64,000 nt of DNA from CAKZSB01 sp964573105 (GTDB lineage: Bacteria > Pseudomonadota > Gammaproteobacteria > Granulosicoccales > Granulosicoccaceae): assembly GCA_964573105.1 (NCBI GenBank), contig CAZNIS010000023.1, positions 9,202 to 73,201 of the forward strand. The letters run 5' to 3'. Position 1 is the stretch's first letter; the number at the start of each line of letters is the position of its first letter. The notes under the pieces were generated by a model, which searched no databases, was not told where the DNA came from, and saw only the letters and a program-made list of their open reading frames with translations. Shown piece by piece: positions 26,937 to 35,564 of this stretch. Both the position numbers and the translations under genes were made by a program.

Positions 26937-28343
26937 ATGATTCGCTCTCTTGTTGCAATTGCGATGATGCTCTTATTCGCTAAGGCGGCGTCTACGAGCA
27001 CTTTTGCCGCAATGATAATGTATTGGTGGTATGCACTATTCCGCCCGCACGACTGGATGTGGTGGGATATATCAGCCTACCGTATCCCACTGGTAGCTGC
27101 CGGCGTTTTCGTTCTTTTCTCTCTACTTAGTAAACACTGGCCAAAATTTAACAATAGTATTCATATACTAATTGGTCTGTACGCAGCTAACACGCTGGCA
27201 TCGCAACTAGTCACTTACTGCGATAGTCCAACGGAGATCGATTATGGACATGTGCTTGTTCTCTCACTCACGGTTCTGCTTACTGCAAGTTTTCTTTCGT
27301 CGTTAAAGCATATCCTCGCTCTTGTGCTGGCTGTCTGTCTCTTTTTCTCTTTTCACTCTGCCACGCTGGGAATTGAAATTCTTGTGAAAGGCGGAACCCT
27401 GTATGACATTGAGGTGGGTTCCGGAACGATGACGGGGAGTAACGCTGTCGCGTTGGCATCTTCCATGACGATCTTTCTCAGTTTGCCGATTGTTATATTG
27501 TTAAAGAATGGTAGTGATCAGTTGCTTTATCCGTTGTTTCGTATGCGGACCGTACGGTATCTGACGCTTGTCGTAATACTGTACAACATCCTTGGCCTGG
27601 CGGGTTTTGTTTATGGTACTGATTCCCGTGGTAGCGCGCTTGCACTTATCGCTGGCGGTTTTTTCTGGATTTTTTTACTGCGCCGACGATTTACCTGGCT
27701 GACAGTGGCGGTCGTGGCAATTGTCGCAGTTTTTTCACTTAATCTGGTGCCTCAGAGTTACTATGATCGTTTGTCCAGTGCTTTCAAGGATCAAAGTGAA
27801 TTGGACAGTTCTGCGGCCAGTCGGCCCCATTTCTGGGGTATTGCTCACAAGATGGCTCAGGACAAGACGCTTGGCGTCGGAGTAGGTTGCTATCCAAAAG
27901 AATATGAATTCTATGATCCCACGGAAGGAGAATTCGGTGTCAAACGATCTGTGCACTCAAGTTACTTCAATATTCTCGCAGAGCTGGGTTATTCGGGCGT
28001 TGTAATTTGGGCGCTATTGCAATTGGCGGTGATGTGGACGTTGTGGAAGGTCCGGTATATCTGCGGTAAGGGGTTGCCAAACACACCAGTTGAGCAGAAA
28101 AACCTATTAAGAATTCTAAGTAATTGCCTAATGGCGTCTCATGTGACTTTTCTGCTGGGAGGGATATTCTATGAATTCACCTATAACGACATTAGCTGGT
28201 TAACCTTTGTTATTGCAGCTGCATGTGGAAAGTTGGCCAGAGAGATGGTTGAGGAAAATCGCGAAGAGAAAGAGATCTTTGTCAGCATCTATTCACCCGA
28301 GCATGTGCGTCGGTCGGTGAAAGAGCAGCAGAGATCCGGTTAA
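26937..28343 (+). CDS. Wzy/O-antigen ligase-like protein (XrtA-associated type)
   Basis: 468 residues with about 10-12 membrane segments. The segments YWWYALFRPHDWMW near the N-terminus and SRPHFWGIAHKMAQDKTLGVGVG plus VHSSYFNILAELGYSG in the large periplasmic loop match the putative O-glycosylation ligase of exosortase-A loci (TIGR03097 type). It probably polymerises the repeat units at the periplasmic face or ligates them to acceptors. The 285-bp spacer before it holds no recognised feature. Confidence 0.83.
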   Translation: MIRSLVAIAMMLLFAKAASTSTFAAMIMYWWYALFRPHDWMWWDISAYRIPLVAAGVFVLFSLLSKHWPKFNNSIHILIGLYAANTLASQLVTYCDSPTEIDYGHVLVLSLTVLLTASFLSSLKHILALVLAVCLFFSFHSATLGIEILVKGGTLYDIEVGSGTMTGSNAVALASSMTIFLSLPIVILLKNGSDQLLYPLFRMRTVRYLTLVVILYNILGLAGFVYGTDSRGSALALIAGGFFWIFLLRRRFTWLTVAVVAIVAVFSLNLVPQSYYDRLSSAFKDQSELDSSAASRPHFWGIAHKMAQDKTLGVGVGCYPKEYEFYDPTEGEFGVKRSVHSSYFNILAELGYSGVVIWALLQLAVMWTLWKVRYICGKGLPNTPVEQKNLLRILSNCLMASHVTFLLGGIFYEFTYNDISWLTFVIAAACGKLAREMVEENREEKEIFVSIYSPEHVRRSVKEQQRSG

Positions 28344-28486
28344 ATTCAACGCTACGATTCCTTTCTTCAACCAAGAGACACGGTACCCAATGTCGTCAGC
28401 CTGTGTTGGGCGCGTTGTCGACCAAAGGGTGTTGGTGTGGTTCACACCCGTCGCATGGTTTTATCACTTTACTCCTGTATTCAAAT

Positions 28487-29965
28487 ATGAACAGTACAAG
28501 CATTCAAATACTGCTATTTGCCTATCTGGGGTGTTCGGCCCTGTTTTCCCTAATGGCATTTCTACTCCGGCGACTGCGCTTCACCGCGCTGTTGGTTCTC
28601 GTTATATCGCTGCTGGGTATTTACGTCGTGTTACTGGTCGCGTCGCAAGAGGCGCCTGGCCGTAACTTTGTTGTTGAGCTGGCGCTAAAACTTAGCCAGC
28701 TATCCAGGCAAGAGGTCACCGCTTTTGCACTCGGCGGGGCAGCGGCTCTGCCAGTCATGCTGGTGTTTTTTGCAGGCGGTGGCTCTTTTCTTTCCTCGTT
28801 TTCCAAGCGAGTTGTAGCACTGGCGTCAGTTGCGGGTGTACTTTTGTGTGGTGCCGGATTCATCGCAAAGGACCTCATCAGTCCCTATCTTCCGAACCCC
28901 GGAAGCGCCAGTGGGTCTGTCGGGATCGGTAAGCTTGCTGCCGATGGATTTGTCATTGAAGATTACAGCAATACTGAAATCATACCTGTGCGGGTTGCCG
29001 TCTCGAATGATGGAAGAGTATTTGTGAGTGGTCATTCAGGCATTGCTGCTCAGGAAGGGGTGGTCGCAGAGCTGGTCGACGACGGCGCTGGCAATATTTC
29101 CGAACGTCTGGTTGCACGTATGCTCAACCGGCCCTACGGAATGACTGTGCACGATAACGAAATATATGTCTCTCGCTCTGGTCAGCACACCCTGTGGAAA
29201 AATGGCAAAGCCGATCAAAAGTCAACTGGCGCGATCACCCGACTCAGAGATACGGATGGTGACGGCGTAATGGATTGGTACCACGATGTCGTTGGCGAGC
29301 TGCCTGGGGCCAAAGGTCCGGATTATCTGCATCAGAACAATGATTTGGCATTTGACGATGATGGCTCCCTATACATCACTACCGCTAATCACTCGGATGG
29401 GCATCCGGCAACCGATCCGATAGAAGGGGCGATCCTCAAACTAAGTGGTCCTGACTATAGTGAATTGGAGGTGTTTGCCACCGGATTGCGGAATCCCTTT
29501 GGACTTACTTTTGACGGTAGTGGCGTCCTGTATGCAACCGACAACGATGCGCAATCGGGACGACTTGGCGGGAATCTGGGTGACAAGATCATAGAGGTGC
29601 AGGAAGGTGGCTTTTATGGCCATCCTTACGCCCACGATAGTGCGGAAGGTGTCAACCGTCCGCTGTTACGATCCAGCTTTGCGTTGGGTGGTCTTGCGTA
29701 TGCCCCTGAGGGTTCTTTGTCCTCACCCTGGGATGATGCGCTCTACGTGGTGATTTACGGGGAAGGCCGGATTGCTCGGGTCGATATCACTGTATCCGAC
29801 GATGGAACCAAGAGCGCCGAGCTGCAACTGTTGGCGACGGTACCCGGTGCGGTTGATATCGATATTACTAACACGGGCGAGATGTATATCGGTGTGTATC
29901 CGGATAAGGTTGTCAAAATAACGCAAGTGAAAGACCTAACCCTCACCATTGGCAACGAGCAATGA
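28487..29965 (+). CDS. Membrane-anchored sugar/sorbosone dehydrogenase-like beta-propeller
   Basis: 492 residues. Three or so membrane helices occupy the first 130 residues. A periplasmic six-bladed propeller of the PQQ-dependent glucose/sorbosone dehydrogenase type follows, with NRPYGMTV, LRNPFGLTFDGSGVLYATDND and GGFYGHPYAHD. A calcium-loop-like DTDGDGVMDW is also present. ATG 28487 starts the first helix; the frame upstream to 28403 is not supported. It overlaps the cytochrome c gene by an ATGA. I infer oxidation of a sugar or polysaccharide end with electrons passed to the cytochrome. Such a pair is not a standard part of Wzx/Wzy loci. Confidence 0.75.
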   Translation: MNSTSIQILLFAYLGCSALFSLMAFLLRRLRFTALLVLVISLLGIYVVLLVASQEAPGRNFVVELALKLSQLSRQEVTAFALGGAAALPVMLVFFAGGGSFLSSFSKRVVALASVAGVLLCGAGFIAKDLISPYLPNPGSASGSVGIGKLAADGFVIEDYSNTEIIPVRVAVSNDGRVFVSGHSGIAAQEGVVAELVDDGAGNISERLVARMLNRPYGMTVHDNEIYVSRSGQHTLWKNGKADQKSTGAITRLRDTDGDGVMDWYHDVVGELPGAKGPDYLHQNNDLAFDDDGSLYITTANHSDGHPATDPIEGAILKLSGPDYSELEVFATGLRNPFGLTFDGSGVLYATDNDAQSGRLGGNLGDKIIEVQEGGFYGHPYAHDSAEGVNRPLLRSSFALGGLAYAPEGSLSSPWDDALYVVIYGEGRIARVDITVSDDGTKSAELQLLATVPGAVDIDITNTGEMYIGVYPDKVVKITQVKDLTLTIGNEQ

Positions 29966-30849
29966 AAGTTGTCGGCGTTTTTTTAGTGTCTTTGGTGCTG
30001 TTGCTGCTGGCTGTTGTAGCCGCGTCGAGTCAGTTTCATCCGATTGGGGCTCCGGCGGTTGACATAGATCGGGGACAGCAGGTATTTCAGGGGAATTGTG
30101 CCGGCTGTCATTCCATCGTGGAGGGCCAGGGAGGTGGTTTGGGGCCTGGGCTTGCTGGCATCGCAGGTGTTGCTGGCAGCCGAGTTGAAGGTATGGAGGC
30201 AGAAGTGTTTATTCTACAGTCGATCCTCTACCCGGACGCTTATCGAATGCAGGGATCTCAAGGGGCGATGCCAGCAGCAATCGGAGCATCACTGACTGAC
30301 GCAGAATTAAGAGATCTGGTCGGTTATCTTATGAACCTGGATGGTCAGCTGGATAGCGCGATGATATCGGCGCTCACCATTAAACGACCGGCGCGTGTAG
30401 AATCGGCCGAGGTGGCGCTCAACTGGCCGGAACTGCAACAGGGCTTCGAGTTGTTTTACAACGAGCTTGGTTGTTCATCCTGTCATGAGATTCTGGATTT
30501 CCCCAGCAGTAGTCTGATTGCGCCATCGCTGGAGCATGCCTCGGTTCTGGATGAGGATTATATTCGTCAGAGTATTCGAGAGCCCAGTGTTGTTATTTCG
30601 CCCACCTACCGGCAGGTGACGCTAACGACACTTGAAGGGGAAAGTTTCACCGGTCGTGAATGGATGCAGGACGAAGATACTATCGAGATCATCACGGGCA
30701 TTCCTGTTGACCCTGTGCGTCAAGAGTTTTTGAAAAAAAACCTGAAGTCAATCTCGGCATCGGATATATCTACCATGCCACCTTATCAACTTTCTGAGAG
30801 AGATGAAGATTTGTTGGTTGGCTTTCTAAAATTCCTTGGTGGGGATTAA
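29962..30849 (+). CDS. Dihaem cytochrome c
   Basis: 295 residues with an N-terminal membrane anchor (VGVFLVSLVLLLLAVVAASS). The first haem motif is C46-A-G-C49-H50 with VGYLMNLDG closing that domain. The second is C171-S-S-C174-H175. The C-terminal part (SIREPSVVISPTYRQVTLTT, SFTGREWMQDEDTIEI, MPPYQLSERDEDLLVGFLK) resembles the haem-binding domain common in Planctomycetes-type cytochromes (TIGR02603-like). ATG 29962 overlaps the dehydrogenase stop (ATGA). It is likely the electron acceptor of that dehydrogenase in the periplasm. Confidence 0.83.
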   Translation: MKVVGVFLVSLVLLLLAVVAASSQFHPIGAPAVDIDRGQQVFQGNCAGCHSIVEGQGGGLGPGLAGIAGVAGSRVEGMEAEVFILQSILYPDAYRMQGSQGAMPAAIGASLTDAELRDLVGYLMNLDGQLDSAMISALTIKRPARVESAEVALNWPELQQGFELFYNELGCSSCHEILDFPSSSLIAPSLEHASVLDEDYIRQSIREPSVVISPTYRQVTLTTLEGESFTGREWMQDEDTIEIITGIPVDPVRQEFLKKNLKSISASDISTMPPYQLSERDEDLLVGFLKFLGGD

Positions 30850-31394
30850 ACAACACTCAGCGAACCGTATTGGTCTTCGCCAGATTCATAATAGTCATTG
30901 CACAAACAGGGTTAGTCGAACGCAGGATGAAATCAAATGGTCGTAATATTCTTCCTATGTTGTCCTTGATTACTAAAAATCAGACGATCCAACCGAGCCT
31001 TTAAATCCACACAAGACTTATGCTCTGGTCGCACCGGTAACTGGGTTGGGTCCAGCGTTGCTTTGTTGGGCCATAGTAACCAGTTGAGCCAGCGTTGCTC
31101 TAACGTTGGTGCCACAGTTGGGGCTTAAACGTTTTGTGGTTTTTGACACATTTTCTACGATCATTTGTAGCGCTTCTCTCTCGTTATAGATAGAGTTCGG
31201 CACTACAGTATCGGTTGCGCAACAGCGCCGCGTACGTAAGCTATCAATATCTAAATAAACACTGATGTGACAGCGCTACAGCAGTAATTGTCACATATTG
31301 TAATCGGTTACAATTTTTATGATCTGCGTCACTCAATAGAGTGCTGCAGTGCAGTAGATTGCGCGCTGCCTAAAGCCGTGAGTGCGCCCAAACC
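30850..31394. promoter_or_regulatory. 545-bp AT-rich spacer upstream of sugar transferase
   Basis: No convincing gene; short minus-strand frames at 30933-31203 lack family similarity. On the minus strand, two imperfect copies of AGCAACGCTGG-CAAC-GTTAC occur around 31040-31110. The 3' part carries the two palindromes listed separately at 31266-31313. Confidence 0.4.
31266..31313. promoter_or_regulatory. Adjacent palindromes, candidate operators
   Basis: TGTGACA (31266-31272) and TGTCACA (31289-31295) form 7-bp inverted arms 16 nt apart. Three bases further on, TTGTAA-TCGG-TTACAA (31298-31313) is a second 6-bp-arm palindrome. Both sit 80-130 bp before the priming sugar transferase start. The arrangement suggests binding of one or two dimeric regulators; the TGTGA/TCACA ends recall CRP/FNR-family half-sites, but the spacing is longer than a CRP site. 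Confidence 0.45.
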
Positions 31395-32810
31395 TTGAGT
31401 ATTGATGCTGATTCGCCAGATGTGCGTAGACCTTCCTCGCACGAAACGCTGGATGTATTTCCGGCAGCTTATCGTCCCCTGTCTCTGGCGAATATAAGGC
31501 CGCGTACCTGGTTTGTGTTCGATTTCTTTGTTGCCTATATCAGTGCCACTATTGCGTTCTCGATCACGCCTCACAGTGTGTCGGTTAACCTGGGTGATAC
31601 GGCCGGTGCGCACGTTCATCAGGTTCCCTATTCGGTAGGTGTGGCGATAATCGTTGCACTGGTCGCGCACATTGCCGGTATTCATGAATCCAGTCAGCGC
31701 ATCAGGTCTTACAGATTGCTGGCCCATTGTTTTTGCGTGGCGTTTGTGGGTCTGTTGCTGATAAACGTCGAGCTATTATTCGTACACTACGTCACGGTTG
31801 GGCGGCTGATCTCGTTTTTTACGTTAATCGGTTGCACACTCGGAATGTTTGCCATCCGATCAGTAATCGTTGAATTTACAACGCGCAAAAGACACGTGGT
31901 TGCGTTTGTGGGGTCGAGGTCCTACACCGAAAGAGCGCTGAGCTACGTTACCAACCACCAGGATCCCGGAGTCAGGTTTGTCTCTCATAGTATCGAAGGG
32001 CAAGAGCACGATAACCTCAAAGGCTGGGTGTTGCAGCGTGGCGTTCACGAAGTTGTGGTTGATACCAATGATCCAGAGGCTCCATCAGAGGGCGAGTTGC
32101 TCAGTCTTGTCAATAGCAACCTGACTGTTACCACCTATACCAGCTTCATCGAAAACCTTCTTGAAAGAGTTCCCAGCGAGCACATCGACGCGCAGTGGAT
32201 CATTGACAGTCAGGCGGGTAGTTCACTGTTGTACAAGCGAGCTTTCAAAAGGATCATTGATATCGTAGTGGCCTCAGTGGCCATTGTTTTACTTTTCCCG
32301 TTTGTTCTAATAGCCGCCATTGCTGTTCGCCTCGATTCGCGCGGCCCCGTGGTTTTCAGGCAGAAAAGAATCGGGCAGTTTGGTCGACCGTTCACCATGC
32401 TGAAGCTTCGAACCATGGTGAAAGAAGCAGAAAACAAAGGGCCAAAGTGGGCTACGGAATCAGATTCAAGGGTTACCCGTGTGGGTAAACTGTTGCGCCG
32501 TTCAAGACTCGATGAAGCGCCGCAACTGTTGAACGTGCTGGCCGGCAGCATGTCGATCGTCGGCCCACGACCGGAAGTCCCGGAATTTACCGAAGAACTG
32601 GAATCGAAGATCCCGTATTTCGTGAACCGGCTTCTAGTGAAGCCAGGTATCACCGGCTGGGCGCAAATCAATGCAGGTTATGCTGCCAGTGAGCAGGATT
32701 CGATAAAAAAACTGTCGTTTGATCTCTACTACGTGAAAATGCAATCCTTCGGTCTGGATTTGCGGATCCTGCTCAGAACCATTGCCTCGTTTGCGAGCGG
32801 TTCGCGATAG
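31395..32810 (+). CDS. Priming undecaprenyl-phosphate sugar transferase (EpsB/WcaJ-like)
   Basis: 471 residues. Four or five N-terminal membrane helices and a nucleotide-binding-like middle domain precede the C-terminal bacterial sugar transferase domain. That domain has KRIIDIVVASVAIVLLFP, KLRTMVKEAENKGPKWATESDSRVTR, RRSRLDEAPQLLNVLAGSMSIVGPRPE and KPGITGWAQINAGY. It transfers the first sugar phosphate to undecaprenyl phosphate to begin each repeat unit. The start is probably TTG 31395; a GTG eight codons later is an alternative. It resembles the PEP-CTERM/EpsB sugar transferases (TIGR03013/03025 type). Confidence 0.9.
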   Translation: MSIDADSPDVRRPSSHETLDVFPAAYRPLSLANIRPRTWFVFDFFVAYISATIAFSITPHSVSVNLGDTAGAHVHQVPYSVGVAIIVALVAHIAGIHESSQRIRSYRLLAHCFCVAFVGLLLINVELLFVHYVTVGRLISFFTLIGCTLGMFAIRSVIVEFTTRKRHVVAFVGSRSYTERALSYVTNHQDPGVRFVSHSIEGQEHDNLKGWVLQRGVHEVVVDTNDPEAPSEGELLSLVNSNLTVTTYTSFIENLLERVPSEHIDAQWIIDSQAGSSLLYKRAFKRIIDIVVASVAIVLLFPFVLIAAIAVRLDSRGPVVFRQKRIGQFGRPFTMLKLRTMVKEAENKGPKWATESDSRVTRVGKLLRRSRLDEAPQLLNVLAGSMSIVGPRPEVPEFTEELESKIPYFVNRLLVKPGITGWAQINAGYAASEQDSIKKLSFDLYYVKMQSFGLDLRILLRTIASFASGSR

Positions 32811-32928
32811 CCAGACGCTGGTCCAGGGGTAGCTCCTGAAAAAGCTCCTGGTATGGCGTGAACGCATACGGCCCAGGGTTGACCGCGGTTCTATTCGTGT
32901 ACTGCCTGCCGATGCTGGCGGCAGCTGA

Positions 32929-33681
32929 TCAATGATTCGCAGACGGATTGTCGCGGGTAGCAGGGCGTCGATACCAGAATGCGCACAGCCTCTTTGAACG
33001 CAGGGCGAAGGGCAAAAAAAGCACCAGCGTGTACATAATAAGTTCTCCAGGTGTAAACCATTCAAGCTTTCGCAGTGAGGTGCGGACTTTGGGGTCGGCG
33101 ATGATCGTGAAGTCGGCGTATCGTCCCCGTGCATAGCGTTTCAACGCTCTCGACAAACCAATTTCTTCACTGGCGTAAACTTTCTCGCTGAATCCTCCCA
33201 CCGCGACGAACGCGTCGCGTTGACAGTAGATGAAGCAACCCGCTGCCGTGCGCGTGAATCGGGAGAGGTGATTCCAGCCGTCGATTATTCTTTGTGTCCC
33301 CGCAGATGCTGTTCGATCGGCGGCAATCAGAGCACCACCACCGACACAGTCACGCTGCGTCAGATTCTGCAGTGCTGCAGATAGCAATCGGTCACTCAGT
33401 TGGGTGTCGGCGTCGACGAACACCAGATAACGTCCTTTGGCCGCTTGTGCGCCTGCGTTGCGCGCTCTGGAGATCTGGTTCACTGGCTCTGCGACTACGC
33501 GTGCGCCGCCCGCCAGCGCAAGGGCGGGCGTCGCATCATCCGAGTTGTTGTCCACCACAATCAGCTCGCCGAGCAGGTGGGTGCACGCCATGGCCTGTTG
33601 GGCTTGTTCGAGCGTGCCGGAGATAACCTCAGCCTCGTTATAGGCCGGTATGACAATCGAATAGTCTGGCGTGTCGGGCAT
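32929..33681 (-). CDS. Family 2 glycosyltransferase
   Basis: 250 residues, GT-A fold. SIVIPAYNEAEVI opens the nucleotide-binding domain, VVDNNSDD and the DxD-like VFVDADTQL bind the UDP-sugar and metal, and a C-terminal hydrophobic segment (LIMYTLVLFLPFAL) suggests membrane association. It is convergent with the priming transferase and forms the right edge of the exopolysaccharide locus. Acceptor unknown; it may instead serve lipid modification. Confidence 0.82.
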   Translation of the reverse strand: MPDTPDYSIVIPAYNEAEVISGTLEQAQQAMACTHLLGELIVVDNNSDDATPALALAGGARVVAEPVNQISRARNAGAQAAKGRYLVFVDADTQLSDRLLSAALQNLTQRDCVGGGALIAADRTASAGTQRIIDGWNHLSRFTRTAAGCFIYCQRDAFVAVGGFSEKVYASEEIGLSRALKRYARGRYADFTIIADPKVRTSLRKLEWFTPGELIMYTLVLFLPFALRSKRLCAFWYRRPATRDNPSANH

Positions 33682-33828
33682 GGGCAGAAGGCTCTGCTGT
33701 GTGGCGCTTGCGTGGTGCTAACGCGTTGATTTGGATATCGGTGCGCCGATGGGATCCTTCAAGGGCGAGTCGCGCTGCACACCCTGTCTGGACCGGCGCG
33801 GCGCAGATGGCCTCAGGGTGAGTTGGAG

Positions 33829-33840
33829 GACATCGATGTC
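33829..33840. promoter_or_regulatory. Perfect 12-bp palindrome upstream of importer operon
   Basis: GACATCGATGTC lies 45 bp before the ATG of the binding-protein gene, immediately followed by TATTCT, a plausible -10. A regulator bound here would overlap the core promoter of the whole 33885-43930 operon. No regulator gene lies next to it. Confidence 0.4.
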
Positions 33841-33884
33841 TGTTATTCTTAGGTCACTCGAATATCTCCAATGGAGCCGATGTC

Positions 33885-34724
33885 ATGTTTGATCGTCTGA
33901 TGCTAGTTCTCAGCGCTGTAGGCGTGCTGTTCGCCGGTACCACCGCAATGGCCGCCGGCAATGAGTGCACCGCCGGCAACACGCTAAAAGCGGATCGGCT
34001 AACCATTGCCACCGGCAATCCGGCTTATCCGCCATGGGTGATGAACGACGCACCGGAAAGTGGCGAGGGTTTTGAGGCTGCTGTCGCCTATGCGGTAGCC
34101 GAGCGCATGGGGTTTGCGGCCAACGCGGTCGATTGGGTGCGCACAAGCTTTGACGAGGCTATTCAGCCCGGCGCGAAGAACTTCGATTTTAATCTGCAGC
34201 AGTACTCGATCAAGCCGGAACGTCTCGAAGTGATCGATTTCAGTATCCCGTACTACACCACTACCATGGCTGTGGTGGTGCGCGGGGATACCGCAGCGGC
34301 CGAGACTCCAGCTACTGCCTCTGCGCTGAAAGGGCTCAAATACGGAGCCGCAGCAGGTACCACCAGTCAGCCATTTCTGGCCAGCGTGCTGCAACCTGAG
34401 CAGGATATGCTGCTCTACGACGACAACGCCGATGTGGTGGCCGCACTTGGCGCAAACCAGATTGATGCGATCGTATTCGACCTGCCGTCCGCGCTGTTTG
34501 TTGCGGCCGTGCAACTGGATGGCGGCAAAGTGCTGGGACAGTTTCCGGTCGAGAACAACGAAGCGCCGGACAACTTTGGCCTCCTGATGAGCAAGGGCAG
34601 TGCGCTCAAACCCTGCGTCGACGCGGCGATCGAATCACTCGCGAGCGACGGCACGCTGGCAGAAATCGAATCCAAGTGGTTGTCACAGGCCACCGGCGCG
34701 CCGGTAATCGACATGGCGAAGTAG
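33885..34724 (+). CDS. ABC importer periplasmic binding protein (polar amino acid type)
   Basis: 279 residues with a signal peptide (MFDRLMLVLSAVGVLFAGTTAMAA). It is a family 3 solute-binding protein: LTIATGNPAYPPWVMND opens the first lobe, FDFNLQQYSIKPERLEVIDFSIPYY marks the hinge, and NEAPDNFGLLMSKGS lies in the second lobe. GGAG lies 8 nt before the ATG. It delivers its ligand to the permease/ATPase encoded next. The family binds amino acids, but also opines and organic acids; here the operon context suggests a dicarboxylate-like ligand. Confidence 0.88.
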   Translation: MFDRLMLVLSAVGVLFAGTTAMAAGNECTAGNTLKADRLTIATGNPAYPPWVMNDAPESGEGFEAAVAYAVAERMGFAANAVDWVRTSFDEAIQPGAKNFDFNLQQYSIKPERLEVIDFSIPYYTTTMAVVVRGDTAAAETPATASALKGLKYGAAAGTTSQPFLASVLQPEQDMLLYDDNADVVAALGANQIDAIVFDLPSALFVAAVQLDGGKVLGQFPVENNEAPDNFGLLMSKGSALKPCVDAAIESLASDGTLAEIESKWLSQATGAPVIDMAK

Positions 34725-34742
34725 CGCGTCTGAACCTCCAGG

Positions 34743-35564
34743 GTGTCACAGTCACTGACGCCGCGTCAGCGCTATGAACGCGGCGAGCGCCGACGCGGTG
34801 TAGCGATTGGCGCGACCAGTCTGCTGTGCGTCATCGCAGCGATCTACTGGCTGGTGCCACTGACGCCCGGCTGGGAGGCGGTGCGGCGCAGCTTTTTCAA
34901 CTGGCCGATTCTGCAAAAGACGTTTCCGACACTGCTCGAAGCGTTTCTGGTCGATGTGATGATCTTCGCCTGGAGCCTGCCGCTGATCCTGCTGCTGTCG
35001 CTTGCGATCGCGCTGTGTCGCAACACGCGCAATCCTGCGCTCTTTCCGCTGCGGCTTTTCGGCGCCTTCTACACCGACATATTTCGCGGCATTCCGACCA
35101 TCCTGCTGGTCTACCTGATCGGCTTTGGCATCCCGGGTCTGGGGCTGTCAAGACCCTGGAACTCGCCCTACATCTGGGGCACCGTCGCGCTGGTGCTGAC
35201 GTACTCTGCCTATGTCGCCGAAGTGCTGCGTTCAGGTATCGAGTCGGTGCATAAGAGCCAAAGCGCCGCGGCGCGCTCGCTGGGCCTGTCTGGATCGGAC
35301 ACCATGCGCTATGTCATTTTGCCGCAGGCGATACGGCGTCAGGTGCCGGCGATGATGAACTTTGTCATCGCGCTGCAAAAGGATGTGGCGCTACTGTCGT
35401 TCGTCGGCCCGATCGAGCTGTTGCGTCAGGCCAACGTCTACAAATCGCTGATGGCCAATTTCACCCCCTATGTCGGGGCGGCGATCATCTTCCTGTGCGT
35501 CACCATACCGGCCACCCGTTATGCCGACTATCTGCTGGCCCGCCAGCGAGCCGAGCGCAGCTGA
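34743..35564 (+). CDS. ABC importer permease (polar amino acid type)
   Basis: 273 residues with five to six membrane segments. The motif EVLRSGIESVHKSQSAAARSLG with GLSGSDTMRYVILPQAIRR is the EAA loop that contacts the ATPase. It starts at GTG 34743, 18 bp after the binding-protein gene. A single permease gene implies a homodimeric pore. Confidence 0.9.
   Translation: MSQSLTPRQRYERGERRRGVAIGATSLLCVIAAIYWLVPLTPGWEAVRRSFFNWPILQKTFPTLLEAFLVDVMIFAWSLPLILLLSLAIALCRNTRNPALFPLRLFGAFYTDIFRGIPTILLVYLIGFGIPGLGLSRPWNSPYIWGTVALVLTYSAYVAEVLRSGIESVHKSQSAAARSLGLSGSDTMRYVILPQAIRRQVPAMMNFVIALQKDVALLSFVGPIELLRQANVYKSLMANFTPYVGAAIIFLCVTIPATRYADYLLARQRAERS

Noticed and set aside
30933..31203. Two short minus-strand frames in the spacer before the sugar transferase
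   Set aside because: No recognisable domain, poor ribosome sites and overlap with each other; kept as non-coding.
31266..31295. TGTGACA/TGTCACA as a CRP site
   Set aside because: The arms are 16 nt apart; a CRP site has 6 nt between TGTGA and TCACA, so only a general inverted repeat is claimed.
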